Shown one piece after another: positions 33,055 to 41,557 of a DNA stretch of 64,000 nt. Under the pieces are notes generated by a model, which saw nothing but the letters and a program-made list of their open reading frames with translations, ran no database searches and was not told the origin of the DNA. A program made the translations under genes and the position numbers. Source of the DNA: JANNNX01 sp031398745 (GTDB lineage: Bacteria > Actinomycetota > Acidimicrobiia > Acidimicrobiales > CADCSY01); contig JANNNX010000008.1 in assembly GCA_031398745.1 (NCBI GenBank), forward strand, positions 1-64,000. The letters run 5' to 3'. The stretch's first letter is position 1; every line of letters starts with the position of its first letter.

Positions 33055-34161
33055 TCAGGGGCGGGTGACGACCGTGTCCCAGCCCTCGACCGCGTCGGGG
33101 GGGCGGGTTGCCGGGCCGACGTAGCGGGCCGAGGGACGGATGAGCCGACCCGTCCGCTTCTGCTCGAGGATGTGGGCCGACCAGCCGGCGGTGCGGGCGC
33201 AGGTGAACATCGGGGTGAACATGTGGGCCGGCACCTCGGCGAAGTCGAGGATGACCGCCGCCCAGAACTCGACGTTGGTGGCCAGCACCCGGTCGGGGCG
33301 GCGGCTGTGGAGCTCGTCGAGGGCGGCCTGCTCGAGGGCGACCGCCACCTCGTAGCGGGGAGCACCCAACTCCTCGGCGGTGCGTCGCAGCACCCGGGCC
33401 CGGGGGTCCTCGGCCCGGTAGACCCGGTGCCCGAAGCCCATGAGCCGCTCGCCCTTGTCGAGCACGCCCTTCACGTAGCCGGCGGCGTCGCCCGAGTCCT
33501 CGACCGCTTCGAGCATGTGGAGCACCCGCGACGGCGCACCCCCGTGGAGCGGGCCGGACATGGCGCCCACCGCGGCCGACAGCGAGGCGGCCACGTCGGC
33601 ACCGGTCGAGGCGACCACCCGGGCGGTGAAGGTCGAGGCGTTCATGCCGTGCTCGGCGGCCGAGATCCAATAGGCGTCGACCGCCTTCACGTGGCGGGGG
33701 TCGGGCTCGCCCCGCCAGCGGATCATGAACCGCTCGACGATGGTCGTGGCCTGGTCGACCAACGACTGGGGGACCATGGGCTGGCCGAGGCCACGGGCCG
33801 ACTGGGCCACGAACGACAGCGCCATGACCGAAGCTCGGGCCAGGTCGTTGCGGGCCTGGGCCTCGTCGATGTCGAGCAGCTGGCCGAAGCCCCAGGCCGG
33901 AGCGAGCATGGCCAGGGCGCTCTGGACGTCGACCCGCACGTCGCCCGAGTGCACGGGCAGCGGGAAGGGCTCGGCCGGGGGCAGGCCGGGGGCGAAGCGG
34001 TTGTCGACCAGCAGGCCCCACACGTCGCCGAAGCTGACCCGCCCGACGAGGTCCTCGATGTCGACGCCCCGGTAACGCAGGGCGCCACCCTCCTTGTCGG
34101 GCTCGGCGATCTCGGTCTCGAAGGCGACCACGCCCTCCAAGCCGGGGGAGAAGTCAGACAT
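33055..34161 (-). CDS. citrate synthase (CitA/type II)
   Basis: 368 residues. Citrate synthase motifs include AEHGMNASTFTARVVASTGAD (catalytic His), GPLHGGAPSRVL, LMGFGHRVYRAEDPRARVL and the RPDAR-like C-terminal FTCARTAGWSAHILEQ, where the His-containing A-G-W-x-A-H motif is catalytic. Length and sequence match the actinobacterial second citrate synthase; a 2-methylcitrate synthase cannot be excluded. It condenses acetyl-CoA with oxaloacetate. A possible GTG lies farther upstream, but ATG 34161 gives the normal N-terminus. Confidence 0.92.
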   Translation of the reverse strand: MSDFSPGLEGVVAFETEIAEPDKEGGALRYRGVDIEDLVGRVSFGDVWGLLVDNRFAPGLPPAEPFPLPVHSGDVRVDVQSALAMLAPAWGFGQLLDIDEAQARNDLARASVMALSFVAQSARGLGQPMVPQSLVDQATTIVERFMIRWRGEPDPRHVKAVDAYWISAAEHGMNASTFTARVVASTGADVAASLSAAVGAMSGPLHGGAPSRVLHMLEAVEDSGDAAGYVKGVLDKGERLMGFGHRVYRAEDPRARVLRRTAEELGAPRYEVAVALEQAALDELHSRRPDRVLATNVEFWAAVILDFAEVPAHMFTPMFTCARTAGWSAHILEQKRTGRLIRPSARYVGPATRPPDAVEGWDTVVTRP

Positions 34162-34234
34162 CAGTGGCCCCTTGCGATGGATTCCTGGTGGAAGGCCCAT
34201 TCTCGCGGCTCGGCCCCGATGGTGCACCACCGGC

Positions 34235-34654
34235 CTAGTCGGGAGGATCGGCTCCGCGGCGCGGCCGCCGGCTCTCCAGGTGACGGGTGGCCAGCGCGGC
34301 CGGCGCGCAGGCCAACCAGCCGTCGAGGATGGCCTCCCGGACCGCCCGCCGGCCCGCCACCCGCAGCTCGATCAGCACCGCGGCGTAGCCGTCGAAGTGG
34401 GGGATGGTGAAGACGCCGGCGGTCCCGGCGGCCAGGATCGCTTCCTTGTCATCGAGGTCCTCGACCCGGACGGCCAGGATCGGTTCTTCCGGGGGGACGA
34501 CATCACCGAAGCGCCGGAGGTCGGCCTTGCTGTACGGCCGCTCCCAGGCGAACGCCTTGCCGCCCACCGACCAGGTCCGGTGCCCGTGGCGCTCGCCCTC
34601 CACCGTCTCGGGCAGTGCCAAGGCCATTTGAGCCACGTCCTCGAGCCTGACCAC
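34235..34654 (-). CDS. MmcQ/YjbR family protein
   Basis: 139 residues. EDVAQMALALPETVEGERHGHRTWSVGGKAFAWERPYSK, RVEDLDDKEAILAAGTAGVFTIPHFDGYAAVLIEL and AILDGWLACAP match the MmcQ/YjbR-like fold, a CyaY-like or double-wing DNA-binding-like domain of unknown substrate. GTG at 34654 is preferred because the longer frame to 34768 overlaps the divergent gene's promoter and is unlike the family. It is divergent from the methyltransferase at 34759. Confidence 0.8.
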   Translation of the reverse strand: MVRLEDVAQMALALPETVEGERHGHRTWSVGGKAFAWERPYSKADLRRFGDVVPPEEPILAVRVEDLDDKEAILAAGTAGVFTIPHFDGYAAVLIELRVAGRRAVREAILDGWLACAPAALATRHLESRRPRRGADPPD

Positions 34655-34758
34655 GGCCGAGACCGTATCGGCGGTTGGACCACAGATCGACGGGGCGCCG
34701 CCACGCCCCGCCCGCCTACCGTCGGCGACAACACGAACGACTCGGCAAGGAGCACCCG

Positions 34759-35667
34759 ATGCCCACACCTCTGCTCACGGACAGCGGATTGGAGACGTGG
34801 CTGATCTTCCAGCGCGGCGTCGACCTGCCCGATTTCGCCGCCTTCCCGCTCGTGGAGGACGACGCCGGTCGGGACCTCCTGGCCGAGTACTTCCGGGACC
34901 ACCTTCAGATCGCGACCCAGGCCGGCGCCGGGCTGGTCCTCGAGACCCCGACGTGGCGGGCCAGCGCCGATTGGGGAACACGGCTGGGCTACGACGCGGC
35001 CGCCCTCGACCGGATCAACCGCGCCGCCGTCGCCTTCCTCCGCGAACTGGGCCACGAGTTCCACGGGCTCGACCTGACCATCAGCGGCAACCTCGGCCCC
35101 CGAGGCGACGGCTACAGCCCGGCCAACCTGCTCACGCCGGACGAGGCCGCGACCTACCACCGGGCCCAGATCGAGTCACTGGCTGGTGGCGGCGCCGATC
35201 GCGTCACGCTGTTGACGGCCACCCACACCGGCGAGGCCACCGGCGTGGTGCGGGCCGCCGCGCAGGTGGGCATCCCGGTGGTCATCTCGTTCACGGTCGA
35301 GACCGATGGCCGACTGCCCAACGGGCAACCGCTGCACCAGGCGATCGCCGAGGTGGACGAGGCGACCCAAGGCGCCGCCGTGCACTTCGGCGTCAACTGC
35401 GCTCATCCAGACCACTTCAGCTCGGCCCTCGACGCCGACCCGGGCGCGACCGCCCGGGTGGCGCTGCTGCGCGCCAACGCCTCGCGGGCCAGCCACGCCG
35501 AGCTCGACGAGGCCGACGAGCTCGACGCCGGCGACCCCGAGGAGCTCGCCTCCCTCTACGGGGGACTAGTCGCCCGCCACCCGCACCTCGCGGTGCTGGG
35601 CGGCTGCTGTGGCACCGACGGACGCCACGTCGAGGCCATCGCCCGGGCCTGCATCCCGGCTACCTGA
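34759..35667 (+). CDS. homocysteine S-methyltransferase family protein
   Basis: 302 residues. (beta/alpha)8 barrel with zinc-binding cysteines in GVNCAHPDH and GGCCGTDGRHVEAIA near the end. The N-terminus LLTDSGLETWLIFQRGVDLPDFAAFPL is characteristic of the family. It transfers a methyl group (from S-methylmethionine, SAM or betaine-type donors) to homocysteine. AGGAG lies 8 bases before the ATG at 34759. Confidence 0.9.
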   Translation: MPTPLLTDSGLETWLIFQRGVDLPDFAAFPLVEDDAGRDLLAEYFRDHLQIATQAGAGLVLETPTWRASADWGTRLGYDAAALDRINRAAVAFLRELGHEFHGLDLTISGNLGPRGDGYSPANLLTPDEAATYHRAQIESLAGGGADRVTLLTATHTGEATGVVRAAAQVGIPVVISFTVETDGRLPNGQPLHQAIAEVDEATQGAAVHFGVNCAHPDHFSSALDADPGATARVALLRANASRASHAELDEADELDAGDPEELASLYGGLVARHPHLAVLGGCCGTDGRHVEAIARACIPAT

Positions 35668-35714
35668 GCGACGGTCGGTCCCGCCTCCGAGATCCGAGGT
35701 CGCCGACCGGACGC

Positions 35715-37019
35715 TCAGGCCGGCGACCGCCAGACCTCGAGGGTCCGCTTGCCCCCGAAGGCCATGCAGTCGGCGTAGGTCGGGAGCCAGATGTCGAGGC
35801 GGTTGCCCCGGATGGCGCCCCCGGTGTCGTTGGCCTTCCGCCAGCCGACGTCGTCGATGTAGATCCAGGTCCCGTAGGGGATGACCCGGGGATCGACGGC
35901 GACCCCGCTCTCGCTGACCCACTCGCCCGTCGACGTGCGGCCCTGGAGGATGTAGCAGGTGACCACGTAGCTGCCCATCGATTCGAGGGCGGGCTCGATG
36001 ACGACCTCGACGACCGGCTCCGGCTCGATGCCGGTGACCATCAGGTACCCCTCGTCGTCGGTGGTGGCGGCCACCCCGACCACGTCCGGCTCGGCGGTGT
36101 CGGCGGCCAGGGCGCCGAGGAAGTCGGCCGCCCCGAAGGAGAACACGCCCCCGTCGGCCGCGACCATCCAATAGCCCCGGCCGTCGGTGGTGGCAGCCAT
36201 GCCGACGATGTCGGCGGCCAGCGTGGTGGCGCCCATCGACCCGATGAAGCCCGCATCGCCGAAGGCGAAGATCCCGCCGTCCGACGCCACCAGCCAGTAG
36301 CCGTCGCCCGATGGCGTGGGGGTCACGTCGACGACCGGTCGGTTGAGTGTGGTCCCGCCCATCGAGCCGAAGAAGCGGGCGTCGCCGAAGGCGAACACCC
36401 CGCCGTCGGCCGCCACCAGCCAGTAGCCACGGCCCGACGGCGTCACCGAGCCGCCGACGATCTCGGCGTTGAGGGGCGTCGACCCCATCGAGCCCAGGAA
36501 GCCGGCGTCGCCGAAAGCGAAGATCCCGCCGTCGGCGGCCAGCAGCCAGTAGCCGGCGCCCGAGGGGGTGGCGGCGATGTCGACGACCGGCGAGTTGAGG
36601 GTCGTCCCCCCCATCGAGCCGAAGAAGCGGGCGTCGCCGAAGGCGAACACCCCGCCGTCACGGCCGACCAGCCAGTAGCCGTCGTCGCTAGGGGTGGTGG
36701 CGATGCCGGTGACGTCGGCCACGTCGGTGGCCTCGCCGTGGTGGTCGGCGTTGCCGAAGGCGTAGACCCGCCCGGGCTCGACGCCGGCCGCGGTCACCGC
36801 CGCCGGGCTGGCCTGGGCGGTGGCGCCCACTCCGCTCGACCCGACGACGAGCGGACCAGCGCCGGTGGCGACAGTGGCGGCGGCTCCCGCGCCCAACGCG
36901 AGGGTGGGTGCGAGAGCTGTCGCCACCAGCCGCCAGAGCGACCGGGATCGGCGGTGATGGTGACGGTGGTTCCAGGTCGAGCGGATCATCTGGACCGGAC
37001 GTGCAGGGACTCTGGACAT
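35715..37019 (-). CDS. secreted GYWLVASDG-repeat protein with 3D (RpfB/MltA-like) domain
   Basis: 434 residues. Signal peptide/helix at about 25-50 (LWRLVATALAPTLALGAGAAAT). Six or seven repeats of about 42 residues (GYWLVAADGGVFAFGDARFFGSMG) span about 75-330. The C-terminal 3D domain has GVAVDPRVIPYGTWIYIDD and DTGGAIRGNRLDIW, the double-psi barrel Asp motif of cell-wall hydrolases. Probably an exported peptidoglycan-active protein whose repeats form a beta-propeller-like surface. A structured leader precedes the gene. The ATG at 37019 is preferred to an upstream start, which would lie in the leader. Confidence 0.85.
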   Translation of the reverse strand: MSRVPARPVQMIRSTWNHRHHHRRSRSLWRLVATALAPTLALGAGAAATVATGAGPLVVGSSGVGATAQASPAAVTAAGVEPGRVYAFGNADHHGEATDVADVTGIATTPSDDGYWLVGRDGGVFAFGDARFFGSMGGTTLNSPVVDIAATPSGAGYWLLAADGGIFAFGDAGFLGSMGSTPLNAEIVGGSVTPSGRGYWLVAADGGVFAFGDARFFGSMGGTTLNRPVVDVTPTPSGDGYWLVASDGGIFAFGDAGFIGSMGATTLAADIVGMAATTDGRGYWMVAADGGVFSFGAADFLGALAADTAEPDVVGVAATTDDEGYLMVTGIEPEPVVEVVIEPALESMGSYVVTCYILQGRTSTGEWVSESGVAVDPRVIPYGTWIYIDDVGWRKANDTGGAIRGNRLDIWLPTYADCMAFGGKRTLEVWRSPA

Positions 37020-37021
37020 GT

Positions 37022-37180
37022 GGGCTCCTCTCCGCCCCGACCGAGCCCGGACGCGCGCCAAGAGAGCTGGCGAGGGTCGGGCACGGCTCCCCGGTGCTGG
37101 CGGCGATAACGGCTGCGTCAGCGGGGGAAGGGCGAGTAGCGGGGAACCGCGCGCCAGGGGAGCTCAGTCGAGACGTCGCC
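37022..37180 (-). promoter_or_regulatory. structured 5' leader, possible ydaO-type c-di-AMP riboswitch
   Basis: The minus-strand leader of the 3D-domain gene is GC-rich. It contains CGGGGAGCC (37086-37094), CCCGACCC followed by CCAGCT, and a purine-rich GGAGAGGAG just before the ATG. These resemble the GGGGAACC and CCCGACCCGUCAGCUAAC elements of ydaO/c-di-AMP riboswitches, which in actinobacteria often precede cell-wall hydrolase genes. The 5' half is not a clean match, so this is a candidate only. Confidence 0.3.
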
Positions 37181-37303
37181 CCACCCGAGGCACGAGCTCC
37201 GCTCTCGTGCTGGTCGTGTGTGACGGGGACGTTACCCACGCCGTCATCAGTCCGTCACATCGCGCTGTGCCCGTCGTCACATACGCGGGCGAGGGGTACG
37301 GAG

Positions 37304-37394
37304 CGGAGAGGGTGGGATTCGAACCCACGGACGGCTTTGAGGCCGTCAACGCCTTAGCAGGGCGTCCCGATCAACCAGACTCCGGCACCTCTCC
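37304..37394 (-). tRNA. tRNA-Ser (GCT)
   Basis: Minus-strand, 91 nt, with long variable arm as expected for Ser. The acceptor GGAGAGG pairs with CCTCTCC, and the anticodon arm is ACGCC-CTGCTAA-GGCGT (anticodon GCT). T arm GTGGG-TTCGAAT-CCCAC. CCA is not encoded. It reads AGC/AGT codons. Confidence 0.95.
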
Positions 37395-37449
37395 AGGTGG
37401 CCGGGCGATCGTACCGGTCAGCTCGCGACCGGGCCGTGGCCACGTCGAG

Positions 37450-37533
37450 CGGAGGGAGCGGGATTCGAACCCGCGGGGCTCATCGCCCAGAGGTTTTCAA
37501 GACCTCCGCATTCGGCCGCTCTGCCATCCCTCC
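37450..37533 (-). tRNA. tRNA-Ser (TGA)
   Basis: Minus-strand, 84 nt, with a variable arm. The acceptor GGAGGGA pairs with TCCCTCC, and the anticodon arm is GAGGT-CTTGAAA-ACCTC (anticodon TGA). T arm GCGGG-TTCGAAT-CCCGC. CCA is not encoded. It lies 55 bases from the other tRNA-Ser gene in the same orientation. Confidence 0.95.
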
Positions 37534-37555
37534 GGGACCAGACCGTACCGGTGAG

Positions 37556-38482
37556 TCAGTGGTCGGCGACCCGGTCGCGCAGCCCGGCCAGCCAGAGGTC
37601 GGCCGACCGCCAGGCGGCGTCGGCGTCGCGGCGCACGGTGGCGCCGTGGGCTCCGGCGGCCGGGTAGGACCCGAGGAACTTCACGTCGGCCACCTTGGCC
37701 TTGAGGTCGCGGAGGCAATCGGCCACCAACTCGTCACCGATGTGGCCCTCGAGGTCGATGATGAAGCAGTACTCGCCGAGGCTGCGCTTGGTCGGCCGCG
37801 ACTCGAGCTTGGTCAGGTTGAGGGCCCGGGCCGCGAACTCCTGGAGGATGGCCAGCAGGCTGCCGGGCTTGTCGGCCTCCTGGAAGCAGACGATCGTCGT
37901 CTTGTCGTGGCCCGTCGCGGCCGGGATCGGCCCTCGCCCCACCACCAGGAACCGGGTGGCGTTGTCGGGGTGGTCCTCGATCTCGGCGGCCAGGACGTCG
38001 AGGCCGTAGAGGGAGGCCGCCAGCCGGTTGCCCACCGCCACCACCCCCCGGTCCTCGCCCTCGGCGACCAGCTGGGCGGCCTCGGCCGTGGAGTTGACGG
38101 GCACGATCTCGGCCCCCGGCACGGACTGGTGCAGGTACCGGCGCACCTGGGCGGTGGCCACCGGCATCGACAGGACCGTCTTGACCCCGTCGAGGGAAGT
38201 GTCGGCCAGGCCCAGCAGGTTCATCGAGATCGGCAGCACCACCTCGCGCTGGACCACCAGGTCGACGTCGAAGGCGAGGGTGTCGAGGGTGACGTTGACG
38301 GTGCCCTCGATGGCGTTCTCGACCGGCACGAACCCCAGGTCGACGTCGCCGTCCTGGGTCGCCGCCAGTACCTCGGCGATCGACGCCAGCGCCACCAGCT
38401 CCATGGCGCCCAGGTCGGGCTGGGTGAGCAGCGCCTCCTCGGTGAAGGTGCCGGCGGGTCCCAGGAAGCCGATGCGGGGCAT
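37556..38482 (-). CDS. pheA: prephenate dehydratase
   Basis: 308 residues. The PDT domain includes IGFLGPAGTFTEEALL, FVPVENAIEGTVNVTLD and NRLAASLYGLDVLAAEIEDHPDNATRFLVV (the TRF motif is essential for catalysis). The C-terminal ACT domain has GSLLAILQEFAARALNLTKLESRPTK, the ESRP Phe-binding motif. It converts prephenate to phenylpyruvate and is feedback-inhibited by Phe. ATG at 38482. It is divergent from larB. Confidence 0.95.
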   Translation of the reverse strand: MPRIGFLGPAGTFTEEALLTQPDLGAMELVALASIAEVLAATQDGDVDLGFVPVENAIEGTVNVTLDTLAFDVDLVVQREVVLPISMNLLGLADTSLDGVKTVLSMPVATAQVRRYLHQSVPGAEIVPVNSTAEAAQLVAEGEDRGVVAVGNRLAASLYGLDVLAAEIEDHPDNATRFLVVGRGPIPAATGHDKTTIVCFQEADKPGSLLAILQEFAARALNLTKLESRPTKRSLGEYCFIIDLEGHIGDELVADCLRDLKAKVADVKFLGSYPAAGAHGATVRRDADAAWRSADLWLAGLRDRVADH

Positions 38483-38544
38483 GGCCGCTCAGGCTACGGC
38501 CCGGCGATCGGGCGGCCGGTCCAACTCGGCGCAAGGATGGTCCG

Positions 38545-39393
38545 GTGGACGAGGCCGCCCTGCGCACGCTGCTGGCCGACGTCAGCGCCGGCCGGCTGCA
38601 TCCCGACGAGGCCGTGGCCCGGCTGCGTCGACTCCCCTTCGGCGACCTCGGATTCGCTCGGGTCGACCACCACCGGGCCCTTCGCCAGGGGGCGGGCGAG
38701 GCGGTGTACGGCCCGGGCAAGTCGCCCGCCCAGTGCGCCGCGATCGTGGCCGAGCTGCTGTCGGTGCCCGGCGGCCCGGTGGTCCTGACCCGGGCCAACG
38801 AGGCCCAGGTGGCCGCCGCTCGGGCGGCCAACCCCGGCGCCACGGTCACCGAATCGGTCCCTGCGGGACAGGACGCCCGGGCCACGGTCGCCTGGCGGAC
38901 GGCGACCCCTCGGACCGACCGGTCGGTCGTCCTGGTCACCGCGGGCACGGCCGACGGGCCGGTCGCCGCCGAGTGCGCGGCCGTCCTGACCGCCCACGGG
39001 CTCGGTCCCACCCGGGTCGACGACGTCGGGGTGGCCGGCCTGCATCGGCTGTTGGCCGAGATCGACACCCTGTCGACGGCCGACGCAGTGGTGGTCGTGG
39101 CTGGCATGGAGGGGGCGCTGGCCAGCGTGGTGGGAGGCATCGCCGCGGCCCCGGTGGTGGCGGTCCCGACCAGCACCGGCTACGGCGCCGGCCTGGAGGG
39201 GATCACCGCCTTGCTCGGGATGCTGGCATCGTGCGCGGCCGGCCTGACCGTGGTCGGCATCGACAACGGCTTCGGCGCAGCCATGGCCGTGGCCCGCCTC
39301 CTCCCCGCGGGGACCCGACCCGGCACCCCCACCGCCTGGGACGATGACCGCACGCTTTCCGTGCGCCCCTCGTCCCAGAGTCACCGACCGTGA
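38545..39393 (+). CDS. larB: LarB, nickel-pincer cofactor carboxylase/hydrolase
   Basis: 282 residues. The C-terminal PurE-like (AIR carboxylase) domain includes VLVTAGTADGPVAAECAAVL, DVGVAGLHRLL, VVVAGMEGALASVVGGI and PVVAVPTSTGYG. The N-terminal DFGFARVDHHRALRQGAGEAVYGPGKS region is diagnostic of LarB, which carboxylates and hydrolyses nicotinic acid adenine dinucleotide to P2CMN. The GTG start is at 38545. Its stop overlaps the larC start by GTGA. Confidence 0.92.
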   Translation: MDEAALRTLLADVSAGRLHPDEAVARLRRLPFGDLGFARVDHHRALRQGAGEAVYGPGKSPAQCAAIVAELLSVPGGPVVLTRANEAQVAAARAANPGATVTESVPAGQDARATVAWRTATPRTDRSVVLVTAGTADGPVAAECAAVLTAHGLGPTRVDDVGVAGLHRLLAEIDTLSTADAVVVVAGMEGALASVVGGIAAAPVVAVPTSTGYGAGLEGITALLGMLASCAAGLTVVGIDNGFGAAMAVARLLPAGTRPGTPTAWDDDRTLSVRPSSQSHRP

Positions 39394-40607
39394 GCCCGTC
39401 GTCCCAGACCCAGGTCGGGACACGGCACCGGGTGGCCTGGTTCCACTGCTTCGCAGGGATCGCCGGCGACATGGCGCTGGGTGCCCTCCTCGACGCCGGC
39501 GCCGACCTCGACGAGGTCCGTGCCCTGCTGGCTCGCCTGCCGGTGGATGGGTGGGCACTCGAGGTCGAGGCCACCAGCCGCAACGGCATCGCCGCCACCC
39601 GGGCCGTCGTCACCGCCGAGCCGACGACGGCGGCGCGCACCTACGCCGACATCGTCGGGATCGTGGACGACGCCAACCTTCCCGACCGGGTCGGGCGGCG
39701 GGCGCAGGCCGCTTTCTGGGCGCTGGCCGAGGTCGAGGGCCGTATCCACCGCCGACCCCCCGAGCAGGTCCACTTCCACGAGGTCGGGAGCATCGACGCC
39801 ATCGTCGACGTGGTCGGGGTCGCGGCCGCGCTCGAGGTCCTGGGGGTCGACGAGGTCGCCTCCAGCCCGGTCACCAACGGCATGGGCATGATCCGGGCGG
39901 CCCACGGCCGGCTGCCCAACCCCGCCCCAGCGGTGGTCGAACTGCTCATCGGTGCCCCGACCGCAGGCGTCGACATCGCCCTCGAGCTCACCACCCCGAC
40001 CGGGGCCGCCCTCCTGGCCAGCTCGGTCAGCCGCTGGGGGCCGCTGCCGGCGATGACCATCGTCGCCGCCGGGTTCGGGGCCGGCACCCGCGAGCTCGAC
40101 GAGCTGCCCAACCTCGTCCAGGTGGTCGTCGGCGACGCCCGCCCCGCCGGCACCGACCTCGACGGCCAGCCCGTCCTGCTGGTCGAGGCCAACGTCGACG
40201 ATGCCACCGGCGAGACCCTGGCCAGTGCGGTCGCGGCCCTCCTCGACGCCGGTGCCCACGACGCCTGGCTGACACCCGTCGTGATGAAGAAGGGCCGCCC
40301 GGGCCACATCGTCAGCGCCCTGGTCGACCCCGCTCGACTGGCGGCCATCCGCTCGGTGATGGTCGCCGAAACCGGCTCCCTCGGCGTCCGCGCCAGCTCG
40401 CTCGAGCGCTGGCCCCAGGCCCGCCGGGACGGCACCGTCGAGGTCGAGGGCCACCCGGTACGGGTGAAGGTGGCGGCCCAGCGGGTCAAGGCCGAGCACG
40501 ACGACGCGGCGGCCGTGGCGGCCCGCACCGGTCTCCCCCTGCGCGAGGTCCTGGCCCGGGCCGAGGCCGCCTGGCGAGCCGGGCCACCCGAGCCCGACGC
40601 CCGCTGA
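39390..40607 (+). CDS. larC: LarC, nickel insertion for pincer cofactor
   Basis: 405 residues. WFHCFAGIAGDMALGALLDAGAD is the N-terminal signature. HFHEVGSIDAIVDVVG, ELTTPTGAALLA, LLVEANVDDATGE and MKKGRPGHIVSALVDP are all LarC motifs. It inserts Ni into the pyridinium-3,5-bisthiocarboxylic acid mononucleotide cofactor using CTP. In Lactobacillus larC is made by a programmed frameshift. Here C1 and C2 are one continuous frame. LarE (sulfur insertion) and a LarA-type enzyme are absent from this window. Confidence 0.93.
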   Translation: MSPSSQTQVGTRHRVAWFHCFAGIAGDMALGALLDAGADLDEVRALLARLPVDGWALEVEATSRNGIAATRAVVTAEPTTAARTYADIVGIVDDANLPDRVGRRAQAAFWALAEVEGRIHRRPPEQVHFHEVGSIDAIVDVVGVAAALEVLGVDEVASSPVTNGMGMIRAAHGRLPNPAPAVVELLIGAPTAGVDIALELTTPTGAALLASSVSRWGPLPAMTIVAAGFGAGTRELDELPNLVQVVVGDARPAGTDLDGQPVLLVEANVDDATGETLASAVAALLDAGAHDAWLTPVVMKKGRPGHIVSALVDPARLAAIRSVMVAETGSLGVRASSLERWPQARRDGTVEVEGHPVRVKVAAQRVKAEHDDAAAVAARTGLPLREVLARAEAAWRAGPPEPDAR

Positions 40608-40667
40608 AGCCCAGGTCAGCCAACGAACGGTCGGCACCGAGAGGGCCGAGCACTACCCTCCTCACAG

Positions 40668-41552
40668 ATGCGCCGCACCCCCCGGACATCGCTGGCCGCG
40701 GCTCGACGCCAGGCCCGTCGCTGGATCGCCGCCTCGGTCGTGCTCACCGTCCTGGCCCTGCTCTTCGGCCCCGTGCCTCCCTCGTCGGGCGCCCCCGGCC
40801 AGGGCTACCGGCTGGTCACCGCCGACGGCCTGGTCTTCGACTTCGGCGAGTCGCTCGACGTGGGCGACACCGGAGGGGGCGAGCTGCCGTCGCCCGTGGT
40901 CGGGATCGCCTCGACCGTCAGTGGCGGCGGCTTCTGGCTGACCACCGCGTCGGGCGTGGTCTTTCGCAGCCCGCGGGGCGACGCCACCTTCGCCGGAAGC
41001 GCGGCGGCGGTGCCCCTCAGCCGGCCCATCGTGGGCATCGCCGCCGACCGCGACGGCGGCGGCTACTGGCTGGTGGCGTCGGACGGGGGGATCTTCGCCT
41101 TCCAGGCCGCCTTCTACGGCTCGACCGGGGGCATGGCCCTGAACCAACCGATCGTGGGGATGGCGGCCACCCCCACCGGGGGCGGGTACTGGCTGGTGGC
41201 GTCGGACGGAGGGATCTTCTCCTACGGCAACGCCGCCTTCCACGGCTCGACCGGCAGCATCGCCCTGAACCGGCCCATCGTGGCCATGGCCGCCACGCCC
41301 AGCGGCAACGGCTACTGGCTGGTGGCGTCGGACGGAGGGATCTTCTCGTTCGGCGACGCCCGGTTCTTCGGCTCGCTCGGGTCCACCCCGCTGAACCGAC
41401 CGATCGTGGGGATGAGCGTGACCCCGAGCGGCAACGGCTACTGGCTGGTGGCGTCGGACGGGGGGATCTTCGCCTATGGCGACGCCGACTTCCTCGGCTC
41501 CACCGGCGCCAGCCCGCCGGGCTTCCCGATCGTCGGCATGAGCGCGAAGTAG
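40668..41552 (+). CDS. secreted GYWLVASDG-repeat protein
   Basis: 294 residues. Signal peptide-like N-terminus (WIAASVVLTVLALLFGPVPPSSGAP). Then about six repeats of about 42 residues of the form GGYWLVASDGGIFAFQAAFYGSTG. The last four contain a nearly invariant GYWLVASDGGIF core. It lacks the 3D domain of the repeat protein at 35715. Function unknown; the repeats are abundant in Acidimicrobiia and may form a beta-propeller on the cell surface. It lies just 5 bases upstream of the MauE-like gene and could be in one operon with it. Confidence 0.78.
   Translation: MRRTPRTSLAAARRQARRWIAASVVLTVLALLFGPVPPSSGAPGQGYRLVTADGLVFDFGESLDVGDTGGGELPSPVVGIASTVSGGGFWLTTASGVVFRSPRGDATFAGSAAAVPLSRPIVGIAADRDGGGYWLVASDGGIFAFQAAFYGSTGGMALNQPIVGMAATPTGGGYWLVASDGGIFSYGNAAFHGSTGSIALNRPIVAMAATPSGNGYWLVASDGGIFSFGDARFFGSLGSTPLNRPIVGMSVTPSGNGYWLVASDGGIFAYGDADFLGSTGASPPGFPIVGMSAK
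41056..41480 (+). repeat. near-identical tandem DNA repeats inside repeat protein
   Basis: Core TACTGGCTGGTGGCGTCGGA recurs at 41064, 41187, 41313 and 41439 with spacings of 123, 126 and 126 bases. The flanking bases (GGA/GGG followed by GGGATCTTC) are nearly the same in every copy. The repeats are coding and in phase, with a period of about 42 codons. Confidence 0.9.
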
Positions 41553-41557
41553 GGCGC

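Noticed and set aside
40608..40667. riboswitch-like 3' fragment (GTCAGCCAAC, GGTCGGC, GAGAGG) before the repeat protein
   Set aside because: It resembles the 3' half of a ydaO element, but the 5' half would lie inside larC and is absent, so it is more likely chance.
41056..41480. regular DNA repeats as a CRISPR array
   Set aside because: The repeats are coding, in phase, spaced about 126 bases and have no unique spacers or cas genes.
39344..41557. long plus-strand frame across larC and the repeat gene, ending in the MauE-like gene
   Set aside because: Only its last part (from the GTG at 41558) is a real protein; the rest is an out-of-frame reading of larC and the repeat protein.
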